Assembly (NCBI GenBank): GCA_963556065.3
Contig: CAUVYH020000027.1
Coordinates: 62,001-126,000 of the forward strand
DNA: 64,000 nt
Direction: 5' to 3'
From: JBAXTE01 sp963556065
GTDB taxonomy: Bacteria > Bacteroidota > Bacteroidia > Bacteroidales > WCHB1-69
The translations under genes and the position numbers were made by a program. The notes below the pieces were generated by a model. It searched no databases. It was not told where the DNA came from and worked only from the letters and a program-made list of their open reading frames with translations. Below, piece after piece: positions 18,361 to 26,612 of this stretch. The stretch's first letter is position 1; each line of letters starts with the position of its first letter.

Positions 18361-19989
18361 ATGAGACGTACAATACTTAGTTATTTAATTCTTTTTATTT
18401 TCGTTGGTTCTCAGTGTATTACTTCGCAGGCGCAATCGGAAAACAAAGATAAAAGAGTTCAAAAGTTTGCCAATTGGCATAATGAAGACTTAAAAAAGAA
18501 CAAGAAAAACGGCGTATCCACGGATAAAGCTTACGAAGAATTATTGAAAGGAAAGATTTCAACTCCGATTATCGTGGCCGTAATCGATGGCGGCGTTGAT
18601 ATCTATCACGAAGATCTGAAAGATGTGATTTGGACGAATACGAAAGAAATTCCCGATAATGGTATTGATGATGATAATAACGGCTATATCGACGACATTC
18701 ATGGATGGAATTTTATCGGCATTGGTAAAAAAGGAAGTATTGTTGCCGAAAATCTTGAACTTGCTCGTGAATATGGAAGGCTTAGTAAAAAATTCAGTAG
18801 CCGAAGCAAAGCTTCCATTACCTCGGAAGAGTCTTCGGAGTACCAGTATTTTCAATATGTAAAAGAGAAATTTACCAATAAACATGACTTTGCCGAAAGT
18901 ATGTATAAATATTACAAAAAAGTGTCGGAAGACTGGACCGAGTCAGTTGCAGAGGTTAAAAAATATCTTAGAAAAGATACCGTTACGTACGATGATATAA
19001 AATCAATTAAGATACCAGATGGCTCTTCCGTAAAACGATCTGTTGATTTTTTAAGACCAAACATGAAAAAAGGAATGAACATTAACATTTTAAATGGGAT
19101 TTGTTCATATTTTGAAAAACAGGTTAAATACGAGCTAAATCCCGATTGCACCAGCAGAAAAGAAGTTGGTGATGATCCGGATAACTTTAATGATGTAAAA
19201 TATGGCAACAATGATGTAAAAGGAAGTCGTCCTTCTCATGGCACTATGGTAGCCGGGTTAATTGCAGCAAAGCGCAATAATAATATTGGAATGAACGGGG
19301 TTGCCGATAATGTAAAAATTATGCCGCTTGTGGTAGTTCCTGATGGCGACGAGCGTGACAAAGACGTAGCTTTGGCCATTCGTTATGCTACCGATAACGG
19401 AGCTAAAATCATCAATATGAGTTTTGGAAAAGAGTTTTCTCCTAATAAAAAAGAGGTGCTTGAAGCTATGGAGTATGCAACCGCACATAATGTGCTTTTA
19501 ATACACGCTGCCGGAAACGATGCTTTGAGTAATGATACGATAATGCACTATCCTTCGGCATATTTGAATAAAACAAGTCCTGCCATACCTTCATTTATTG
19601 AGATAGGAGCTTCCACCATTTACAAAAATAAAAAATTACCTGCAAGTTTTTCCAATTACGGTGCTACTACCGTCGATATTTTTGCGCCTGGAGAAGACAT
19701 CTATACCACGTATCCCGAAAATGCTTATGAAATTGCCAGCGGAACCAGTTTTTCGAGTCCCATTATGGCTGGTGTTGCTGCTTTAATTTGGTCGTACTAT
19801 CCAACCCTCACGGCAAAGCAGGTAAAAGAAATTATCATTGCGTCAGGAGTGAGTTTTGCAGACAAAAAAGTGCTTCGCCCTTGTCGCAATGGCAAGGCTC
19901 CAAAGATTAAATTCGGGCAGCTGAGCATATCCGGAAAAGTTGCAAATGTGTATAATGCCCTTAAATTGGCGGAAACGTATAATCGATAA
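18361..19989 (+). CDS. Secreted subtilisin-like serine protease (S8), copy 1
   Basis: 542 residues with signal peptide MRRTILSYLILFIFVGSQCI. The catalytic triad is visible: Asp76 in VAVIDGGVD, His293 in SHGTMVAGLIAA, Ser463 in ASGTSFSSPIMAG; the oxyanion Asn is in HAAGND. Between Asp and His is an insertion of about 200 residues rich in charged helices (SEDWTESVAEVKKYL), longer than in classical subtilisins (about 275 aa total). No C-terminal T9SS domain is seen, so it probably acts in the periplasm or is secreted by another route. A close paralogue follows 141 nt downstream. Confidence 0.93.
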   Translation: MRRTILSYLILFIFVGSQCITSQAQSENKDKRVQKFANWHNEDLKKNKKNGVSTDKAYEELLKGKISTPIIVAVIDGGVDIYHEDLKDVIWTNTKEIPDNGIDDDNNGYIDDIHGWNFIGIGKKGSIVAENLELAREYGRLSKKFSSRSKASITSEESSEYQYFQYVKEKFTNKHDFAESMYKYYKKVSEDWTESVAEVKKYLRKDTVTYDDIKSIKIPDGSSVKRSVDFLRPNMKKGMNINILNGICSYFEKQVKYELNPDCTSRKEVGDDPDNFNDVKYGNNDVKGSRPSHGTMVAGLIAAKRNNNIGMNGVADNVKIMPLVVVPDGDERDKDVALAIRYATDNGAKIINMSFGKEFSPNKKEVLEAMEYATAHNVLLIHAAGNDALSNDTIMHYPSAYLNKTSPAIPSFIEIGASTIYKNKKLPASFSNYGATTVDIFAPGEDIYTTYPENAYEIASGTSFSSPIMAGVAALIWSYYPTLTAKQVKEIIIASGVSFADKKVLRPCRNGKAPKIKFGQLSISGKVANVYNALKLAETYNR

Positions 19990-20130
19990 AGAGTAAAAGT
20001 TTCAAAAAACAATGATCTGCTGCTGGTTGATTGTTGTTTTGGGAGTGAATGGTGTCCTCCCCATAACTTTTAGGTACAAACATGATACAACAGGTAAAAA
20101 TAAACGAACAAACACAGATACAAATTCATT

Positions 20131-21762
20131 ATGAAACGAAATTTTTTAATTTTCTTTTTGCTCCTGCTTATTTTCGGATGGCAATCTATAGTATTAAACG
20201 CGCAATCGGGCACTCCTAGTAGCGAACAAGTAAAAAAACAGGCAAACTGGCAAAACGCAGATCTTAAGAAGAACAAGAAAAATGGTGTTTCCACCGATAA
20301 GGCTTACGATGAGCTATTGAAAGGGAAAGCCTCAACTCCGATTATCGTAGCCGTAATCGATGGTGGCGTTGATATCTATCACGAAGATCTGAAAGATGTG
20401 ATTTGGACGAATACCAAGGAGATTCCAGACAATGGAATCGATGATGACAACAATGGTTATATCGACGACATTCACGGGTGGAGCTTTTTAGGTATAGGCA
20501 AAAAGGGAAGTGTTGATAAAGAAAATCTGGAACTTGCTCGTGAATACGGCCGACTAAGAAAAAAATTCGGCAATCGAAGTAAAGCATCCATTACTTCGGA
20601 TGAGGAGTCCGACTACAAATATTTTCAAGTTGTAAAAGAAGATTTTACCAGCAAATATGATCTGGCAGAAAGAATGTGCAAAAATATTAAAAAGAACATT
20701 GAAAGTTGGGAAGAATCGACACTAGAAGTTAAAAAATATCTTAAAAAAGATACACTTACTATTAAGGATTTGAGATCCATGAATGCACCCGAAGGCTCAT
20801 CGGTAAAACAATCTGCTGATTTTTTACTGCAAAACATGGAGCACGGGATGAATTTGGTTGTTTTACAAGCAGCATACTCTTACTTCGAAGATCAGCTTAA
20901 ATACGACTTGAATCCCGATTGTGACAGCCGAAAAGCAGTGGGCGACGATCCTGATAATTTCAAGGATATAAGATATGGAAACAATGATGTAAAAGGGAGC
21001 CACCCCGATCATGGGACCATGGTTGCTGGGTTGATTGCTGCAAAACGCAATAACAATATTGGAATGAATGGGGTTGCCGATAATGTGAAAATAATGCCCA
21101 TTCTTGTGGTTCCCGATGGTGATGAACGCGATAAAGACGTAGCTCTGGCTATTCGTTATGCCACCGACAACGGAGCTAAAATCATTAACATGAGCTTTGG
21201 GAAAAATTATTCTCCCAACAAAAAAGAGGTCATGGACGCTATGGAATATGCCGTTGCTCATAACGTGCTTCTTGTGCATGCTGCAGGAAATGAATCGAAA
21301 AGTAACGATTCTGCGATGAGCTATCCTTCACCATACATAAACAAGACCAGCAATATTATTCCTTCTTTTATTGAAGTTGGTGCCTCTACGATGTATAAGA
21401 ACAAGAAGTTACCGGCAAGCTTTTCAAATTACGGAGCTACCACTGTCGATATTTTTGCCCCTGGAGAAGATATCTATACCACGTATCCCGAAAATGCTTA
21501 TGAAATTGCCAGCGGAACCAGTTTTTCGAGTCCTGTTGTAGCTGGTGTTGCTGCTTTGATTTGGTCATATTATCCAACTCTTACGGCAAAACAGGTAAAA
21601 GAAGTTATCATTGCTTCAGGCGTAAGCTTTGCAGACAAAAAAGTGCTTCGTCCTTGCGAAGGCGGGAAAGCCCCCAAAATTAAATTCGGGCAGTTGAGCA
21701 TATCCGGAAAAGTGGTGAATGTTTACAATGCGCTTAAGTTGGCGGAAACATACGCAAAATAA
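20131..21762 (+). CDS. Secreted subtilisin-like serine protease (S8), copy 2
   Basis: 543 residues, collinear with the gene just upstream over its whole length: identical segments include KKNKKNGVSTDKAY, NGIDDDNNGYIDDIHGW and GVADNVKIMP. Triad: Asp77, His294 (DHGTMVAG), Ser464 (GTSFSSPVVAG). The most divergent parts are the signal peptide and the helical insertion (residues about 160-270), while the catalytic core is nearly the same. This is a tandem duplication followed by change in the insert, which may set substrate choice (inference). It has a separate leader, with no clear promoter seen. Confidence 0.93.
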   Translation: MKRNFLIFFLLLLIFGWQSIVLNAQSGTPSSEQVKKQANWQNADLKKNKKNGVSTDKAYDELLKGKASTPIIVAVIDGGVDIYHEDLKDVIWTNTKEIPDNGIDDDNNGYIDDIHGWSFLGIGKKGSVDKENLELAREYGRLRKKFGNRSKASITSDEESDYKYFQVVKEDFTSKYDLAERMCKNIKKNIESWEESTLEVKKYLKKDTLTIKDLRSMNAPEGSSVKQSADFLLQNMEHGMNLVVLQAAYSYFEDQLKYDLNPDCDSRKAVGDDPDNFKDIRYGNNDVKGSHPDHGTMVAGLIAAKRNNNIGMNGVADNVKIMPILVVPDGDERDKDVALAIRYATDNGAKIINMSFGKNYSPNKKEVMDAMEYAVAHNVLLVHAAGNESKSNDSAMSYPSPYINKTSNIIPSFIEVGASTMYKNKKLPASFSNYGATTVDIFAPGEDIYTTYPENAYEIASGTSFSSPVVAGVAALIWSYYPTLTAKQVKEVIIASGVSFADKKVLRPCEGGKAPKIKFGQLSISGKVVNVYNALKLAETYAK

Positions 21763-21787
21763 ATTCTATTGCATGAACACATTGTAG

Positions 21788-22150
21788 TTATAGGTATTGT
21801 ACAACGTGTAACTTCGTAATAATATTGGCAATCAAGGTTAAGCAGGCTAAGCCGAAAAGGAGTACTGTGGCGTAATTTAAGCCGATAAACCATAAGAAAC
21901 GTTTGCCTTCAATTTCTTTTTTCCAAAGCAAGAGCAACGTGATATTAATAACAATAAGTAATAAAAGTTCTGCTCTAAAGGCGATAAGAAAAGGATAAAC
22001 AATTGATGCTTCGGGATAAAACCATTCCAATGTTGTTTGCATCAACAATTCGGAAAAAAACAATGCTGCAATTTGAAAAAATAACGAAAGAACGCTCCAA
22101 ACGAGGGAAAATATAACAATAAACCGATGTCTTTTTTTTCTTTCCGTCAT
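21788..22150 (-). CDS. Four-helix membrane protein of unknown function
   Basis: 120 residues with four hydrophobic segments (about 9-33, 48-68, 66-74 merging into INITLLLLW, and 86-110) and positively charged ends (MTERKKRHR), placing the N-terminus in the cytoplasm. No domain is recognised. It is convergent with the subtilase gene, with 25 nt between stops. Confidence 0.55.
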   Translation of the reverse strand: MTERKKRHRFIVIFSLVWSVLSLFFQIAALFFSELLMQTTLEWFYPEASIVYPFLIAFRAELLLLIVINITLLLLWKKEIEGKRFLWFIGLNYATVLLFGLACLTLIANIITKLHVVQYL

Positions 22151-22247
22151 TCAATACCTTTTTAGAGAGTAAAGTTAGCAAAATAGTGCATAAGTAAAAA
22201 CAAAAAGATAAAAAGTCTGTTTAACAAATGAATCAAAACATATAAAT

Positions 22248-22424
22248 ATGAACACAAAAGAACAAGTACTCAAAACATTGAGTTTAGCCGGCAAGCCTCT
22301 AAAATCGGGAGAAATTGCCGAAGCAGCCGGAATTGATAAAAAAGAGGTGGACAAAGCGATTAAGGAGTTAAAAAAAGAGGAGAAAATCACATCGCCGAAA
22401 ATGTGCTTTTACGAAGCAAAGTAA
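22248..22424 (+). CDS. Winged-helix miniprotein, probable DNA-binding regulator
   Basis: 58 residues: MNTKEQVLKTLSLAGKPLKS, then GEIAEAAGIDKKEVDKAIKELKKEE as a helix-turn-helix, then a short wing ending in KMCFYEAK. It is a compact single-domain winged helix of the MarR/Lrp-like type. The reading frame has good codon usage, an AT-rich leader, and its own perfect terminator (22432-22470), which supports it as a real gene despite its size. The target is unknown; it is divergent from the membrane protein gene at 21788-22150. Confidence 0.75.
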   Translation: MNTKEQVLKTLSLAGKPLKSGEIAEAAGIDKKEVDKAIKELKKEEKITSPKMCFYEAK

Positions 22425-22431
22425 AAAGATT

Positions 22432-22470
22432 AAAGAAAAAGCATCCGAACTTTCCGGATGCTTTTTCTTT
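22432..22470. terminator. Strong bidirectional terminator
   Basis: A perfect 16-bp stem (22432-22447 with 22455-22470), 7-nt loop, A-rich on one side and T-rich on the other. It serves the convergent miniprotein and cupin genes. Confidence 0.9.
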
Positions 22471-22488
22471 ATAGCTTATAGATATAAT

Positions 22489-22809
22489 TTAAAATTTTTC
22501 ACTTAATAATTTCATAACCAATAATTCAAGTGTTTCGCTTTCATTATTAGTCCACGAGCGATTTTCAGATACCGGAACAAATGCCGACTCATTTTGCTCA
22601 AGAATAAATGATTCGTTTTCTACCGTTAAAATGCCTTTTCCTGATTTTACAAAAAAGATTACCTGAAACGGGTTTTTATGTACCGGAATTTGTTCTCCTT
22701 TTTTCAGGGAGATTAGTATTATTTCAATATGCTCTGCTTCAAGACATTTTATTGCTAACGGAGCACTCATTACTTTTTGTTGTTCTGATTTTAAGTATAT
22801 TTTTGCCAT
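22489..22809 (-). CDS. Cupin-domain protein
   Basis: A 106-residue single cupin barrel: ISLKKGEQIPVHKNPFQVIFFVKSGKGIL holds the first motif, but the usual HxH is reduced to one His (VHKNPFQ). SAFVPVSENRSWTNN holds the second, where the His is replaced. Loss of several metal ligands suggests a non-enzymatic or small-molecule-binding role. It lies 24 nt downstream of the GH25 gene on the same strand. Confidence 0.7.
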   Translation of the reverse strand: MAKIYLKSEQQKVMSAPLAIKCLEAEHIEIILISLKKGEQIPVHKNPFQVIFFVKSGKGILTVENESFILEQNESAFVPVSENRSWTNNESETLELLVMKLLSEKF

Positions 22810-22833
22810 TTTATTGGTGTTTAGAGAAAATAT

Positions 22834-23589
22834 TTATTTCATTAATATTTGGTTGAATGCTACGCTATCGTAACGAAAGACATTGCGATCGAAAGAGAAA
22901 TTTATTCCCGGAATGCTAAAAGTGTTGGTGTGCTGCCAGAAGTTCCAATGGATGGAGGAGTCCGGGGGCATTCTATAATCACAAATCCATAGTGTGTAAT
23001 CGGTGCTCACTTTATCTTTTAAATATTGTTTGTAGAACCGCCAAGGACAATAAATAATAGGCTTTACTTTATAATGTTTTTCCACCGTTTCTATCCAATT
23101 CAAGATTTCTCTGGTAACTTTCTTTTTTGCAGGCATTTTTCGGCAAAATTCAACATCCAGAACAGGAGGCAAATCCCCCTTAGTTAGCGGAACATTGGCT
23201 ATGAAATGCTGGGCTTGAAGTTTTCCCAGCGATTTGTAGCTAAAAAAATGATAAGCTCCTCTGGTCACTTTATGTTTTTTTAAATATACCCAATTGGAGT
23301 CGAACTCATGATCGAAGATAGTCGTTCCTTCAGTAGCTTTGATAAATATAAAATGAGGTTTTGTTATCACGACTTTACTCCAGTCAATTTTGCCATTATG
23401 ATGCGAAATATCAAGACCCCAAATAGGATAATTCTGAGAAGAAAACCGTTCTTTTTTCGCTTTTAAAAGTTGTAATTCATCGGGATTAAACCAATGCGAA
23501 AAAAATGAAAAATAAGTTGCAAAAACAATACTAATCACGCCCATAATAGTAATAAAGATAAATAAAAAATGCTTGGAACGGCTCATCAA
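22834..23589 (-). CDS. GH25 lysozyme-like muramidase, membrane anchored
   Basis: 251 residues. Residues 7-30 form a signal anchor (FLFIFITIMGVISIVFATYF), followed by the GH25 barrel: GLDISHHNGKIDW (conserved Asp), FIFIKATEGTT, RGAYHFFSY, PPVLDVEF (catalytic Asp/Glu pair), IYCPWRFYKQYL, WNFWQHTN. The family cleaves the MurNAc-GlcNAc bond of peptidoglycan. The gene overlaps the upstream histidine phosphatase by 4 nt (23586-23589), so the two are translationally coupled. Confidence 0.9.
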   Translation of the reverse strand: MMSRSKHFLFIFITIMGVISIVFATYFSFFSHWFNPDELQLLKAKKERFSSQNYPIWGLDISHHNGKIDWSKVVITKPHFIFIKATEGTTIFDHEFDSNWVYLKKHKVTRGAYHFFSYKSLGKLQAQHFIANVPLTKGDLPPVLDVEFCRKMPAKKKVTREILNWIETVEKHYKVKPIIYCPWRFYKQYLKDKVSTDYTLWICDYRMPPDSSIHWNFWQHTNTFSIPGINFSFDRNVFRYDSVAFNQILMK

Positions 23590-24221
23590 TATAAAAACGA
23601 ATTTAAGTGTTTTACGCTATCCTGTCCGATTAATTTATAACGATGTGTGTCCGAATCGTAATCAACGGTAGTAACTCCTGTGTTGTGGTGAGGGAACCGA
23701 TCCATTTCCGTTAATGGCTTATTAAGAAGGTGGCACATTACAATTCTTAAAATTCGCTGATGGAGGCAAATGATTATCTGTTTTTCGTGCGTTTTGCTCA
23801 TGATCACATCAAATCCCCGTTGCACTCTTCTGAGAGCATCAAGCGGCGATTCACCTCCGGGAAAGGAAAGATTGAGTTTGCCTTTTTGCCATGCGGTGAG
23901 TGTCTCTTTTAATATTGAATTTCCATGTTCATCAAAAATAAGCTTTCCTTCAATATTTCCGAAATTCAACTCATCCAAATCCGGTTCACGGCTAAACTCA
24001 AATCCTTTATGTATAAGCGGTTCCATGGTTTGGAAAGTTCGCTTTAAACTCGTTATATAGATATGGTCAATAGCTTCTTGTTCAAATCTTTTACACAACA
24101 AATCGCGTTGTTTGATTCCTTCACTATTCAATTCTGAGTCAATTTGCCGACCCTGAACAATACCTTCAATATTATAATTGGTTTCGCCGTGACGAATAAG
24201 AAATAACCGCTTGGCAATCAT
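23586..24221 (-). CDS. Histidine phosphatase (phosphoglycerate mutase-like)
   Basis: 211 residues of the histidine phosphatase branch 1. The RHG motif is at the start (LFLIRHGETNYNIEGIVQGRQID), with the second catalytic His in IIICLHQRILRIVM and an acidic residue in FGNIEGKL. Such proteins dephosphorylate small metabolites, for example alpha-ribazole phosphate or sugar phosphates, and the substrate cannot be told from sequence. TATTTTTG just upstream (minus strand) fits a -7 box. Confidence 0.88.
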   Translation of the reverse strand: MIAKRLFLIRHGETNYNIEGIVQGRQIDSELNSEGIKQRDLLCKRFEQEAIDHIYITSLKRTFQTMEPLIHKGFEFSREPDLDELNFGNIEGKLIFDEHGNSILKETLTAWQKGKLNLSFPGGESPLDALRRVQRGFDVIMSKTHEKQIIICLHQRILRIVMCHLLNKPLTEMDRFPHHNTGVTTVDYDSDTHRYKLIGQDSVKHLNSFLY

Positions 24222-24246
24222 TCGTTTTTTTATGCAAAAATAGCAA

Positions 24247-26475
24247 TTATCTCAATAGTGTGACGGAGCCATGTAAATTATACTCTTTTTTATCAAACCC
24301 GTTAGCGTGGTATATGTAAAAATATACGCCATCAGGAGCATCTGTTCCTTGGTTGTCTTTTCCCGTCCATGGTTCGGAAACAATTTCGGAACTGAAAATT
24401 AGCCGTCCCCAACGATTGAATATATTCATTGATTCGTGATTGATTCCTTCGGACAAGGCGTAAAAACTATCGTTTACACCATCGTCATTTGGCGTAAACA
24501 CATTGGGAATAGTAACATTCGACGGCGGAACAATTTCGACCTGAACTACTGCGGAATCGGTGCAAAAATTTGGTGGCCCGTTGTTAACTAAAAGAGTTAC
24601 AATATATACCCCCGGATTGGTATAGTTATGCAGCGGATTCATAAGAGAAGAACTTGATCCATCGCCAAATTGCCAGTAAAAAGTAACGGCTCCCACTCCG
24701 TCGTACAAAAACTGAATATCGGCAGGAGCTATTGCAGTGTATGGATTTGCCACAGCCAATGTCGAAAGTTCTGCAACAGGAGCCACCGAAAAGTTATTTA
24801 CGGAAACACATTGATTCGCATCGGTTATTGTAACGGAATAGTTCCCACTGCAATAATTTGTGGCTGAATTTGTCACTGATGAATTATTTTGCCATTGATA
24901 AGTATAAGGAGGTGTTGATCCGGAAACAGATGCTTCAACGGATCCGTCACATGAATTAAAGCAAGTTTCGGAGGTGACCACAGATGTAAACATAATCGGT
25001 GTTTGATCGGCAAGTAAAACCGATGCCGAAGCGGTACAACCAATTGCATCGGTTACGGTAACAATATAATTTCCGGCTGCAATATTTGTATTGTTTGAGT
25101 TAAGAACCCCATTGCTCCATTCGTAGTGATAAGGAGATATTCCATTATTGCCATCTGCAATCAGTTCTCCTGTTGCGGATTGGTAACAATTAGGAGTGTT
25201 AACCGTAGTGATTGCAGCCCCAATGGAGTAAATATAAAAACTATGCTGAGTGGGTGGCGATTGACATCCGTTTTGCGAAACGACCAACGTAACATTGTGA
25301 TTCCCTTGCACGGAAGCAGAAACATTATGCGGGCCAATGCCCGTACCTGTAACGATCGATGCATCATTGGAAGACCATAAAAAAGTTGCCGAATCGGAAA
25401 CATCCCCGGTATATGTTGCCATGGATGTGTTGTTAGAGCACAAAGTATCGGGATTCAGCGTAAACGAGGAGCTTGGTATCCAGTTCGGAATGTTTACCGA
25501 AGCGGTTGCAGTAGCTCCGTTATTATCGGTTATGGTAACGAGATATGTGCCTGAACACAAACCGCTGTCAAGAGCATTTAGCGGGCTGCTTCCTCCATTC
25601 CAGAAATATGAATAAGGAGGTGTTCCTCCACTGGCAGATACTTGAGCTGTGCCATTGCAGGTTACAATTGCAGGCGGAACACAGGTGCCGTTGCAGGTTC
25701 CTAATGTGGGCAATCCGGGAGAGGAAATTTGCCAGCTTCCTCCATCGGGCATACGGTTAAACGAATATCCCGAAGTTGGTATGTTCGCTGAAATATATGT
25801 TTTCATGCTTGCAGGAATTGCATCATAGGAAAGCAATAAGGATGCACAAGAACTTGATGGAGGAATGCAAGGATTACATGAACTACAAGAATTTGAGATG
25901 TCTGCCCATGAGATAGCATCCTGCGGATTTCCGTTTTGATCGTAAAAAGCAAACCATCCACCGGCATTCGGGAACCACAACCGGTGCCCTCCGCCGATAC
26001 ATGAATTGGATGAATCTACAATAATTTCTATAGTGTTTCCTCCATTTTGAACAAGGAGACCGGAAGGCACAGGGGTGGCATTTATTCCTCTAACTACACA
26101 AAACCCTCGACTCGGGACAATTGTATTTGGTGGAATAACGAATCCACCGGCATAATCGGTGCCACTATCCGGGGCATTATTTCCAAGCAAAAAACCAGAA
26201 ATATCCTTAGGATAACATTGGTCGGGATTATAAAGCTCTATCCATTCTCCCGAGTTCGTATTTGCTGCAAAGCCCGGACCGTCTCCATAGATTGATCCGT
26301 CAAAAGTAGAGGGCCGTAGCATTACCTCATTGATTAAAATTGAAGGGCCGCTATAATTACATCCTACTCCATCGCAATTATAGTTTTGGGTAATAGATGT
26401 TGTTATGGTTATTTGCCCCATAATAGTTGTTTGCACTATTAATAAAACAACAACAACTATGCTTTTCAGTTTCAT
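24247..26475 (-). CDS. Surface protein: lamin-tail, SprB-like and PKD domains, type B T9SS C-terminal domain
   Basis: 742 residues from the ATG at 26475, which gives signal peptide MKLKSIVVVVLLIVQTTIMG; an upstream ATG at 26526 is rejected because it lacks one. In order: lamin-tail domain (INEVMLRPSTF, GEWIELYNP, GFLLGNNAPDSG, about residues 35-190); three SprB-type repeats (GGTPPYSYFWNGG, GISPYHYEWSNG, STPPYTYQWQNN) each ending in YxVTITD; a PKD domain (FYWQFGDGSSSS, NYTNPGVYIVTL); and a gliding-motility-associated C-terminal domain (IPNVFTPNDDGVND, FNRWGRLIF, WTGKDNQGTDAPDGVYFY). It is exported through T9SS and attached at the surface, and is likely adhesive. CAAATATA at 26524-26531 gives a TATATTTG -7 box. 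Confidence 0.92.
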   Translation of the reverse strand: MKLKSIVVVVLLIVQTTIMGQITITTSITQNYNCDGVGCNYSGPSILINEVMLRPSTFDGSIYGDGPGFAANTNSGEWIELYNPDQCYPKDISGFLLGNNAPDSGTDYAGGFVIPPNTIVPSRGFCVVRGINATPVPSGLLVQNGGNTIEIIVDSSNSCIGGGHRLWFPNAGGWFAFYDQNGNPQDAISWADISNSCSSCNPCIPPSSSCASLLLSYDAIPASMKTYISANIPTSGYSFNRMPDGGSWQISSPGLPTLGTCNGTCVPPAIVTCNGTAQVSASGGTPPYSYFWNGGSSPLNALDSGLCSGTYLVTITDNNGATATASVNIPNWIPSSSFTLNPDTLCSNNTSMATYTGDVSDSATFLWSSNDASIVTGTGIGPHNVSASVQGNHNVTLVVSQNGCQSPPTQHSFYIYSIGAAITTVNTPNCYQSATGELIADGNNGISPYHYEWSNGVLNSNNTNIAAGNYIVTVTDAIGCTASASVLLADQTPIMFTSVVTSETCFNSCDGSVEASVSGSTPPYTYQWQNNSSVTNSATNYCSGNYSVTITDANQCVSVNNFSVAPVAELSTLAVANPYTAIAPADIQFLYDGVGAVTFYWQFGDGSSSSLMNPLHNYTNPGVYIVTLLVNNGPPNFCTDSAVVQVEIVPPSNVTIPNVFTPNDDGVNDSFYALSEGINHESMNIFNRWGRLIFSSEIVSEPWTGKDNQGTDAPDGVYFYIYHANGFDKKEYNLHGSVTLLR

Positions 26476-26612
26476 ATTCGCGTTTTTATTGAATTGAAGA
26501 CTAAAACCTAAGGCTAATCGTTGCAAATATAACTAATTTTTGTTTAAAATAGACTAAACACAAAAAAAGTTCACCTGAGATGATGAACTTTTCTGGTAAT
26601 GTAAATAGCTTA

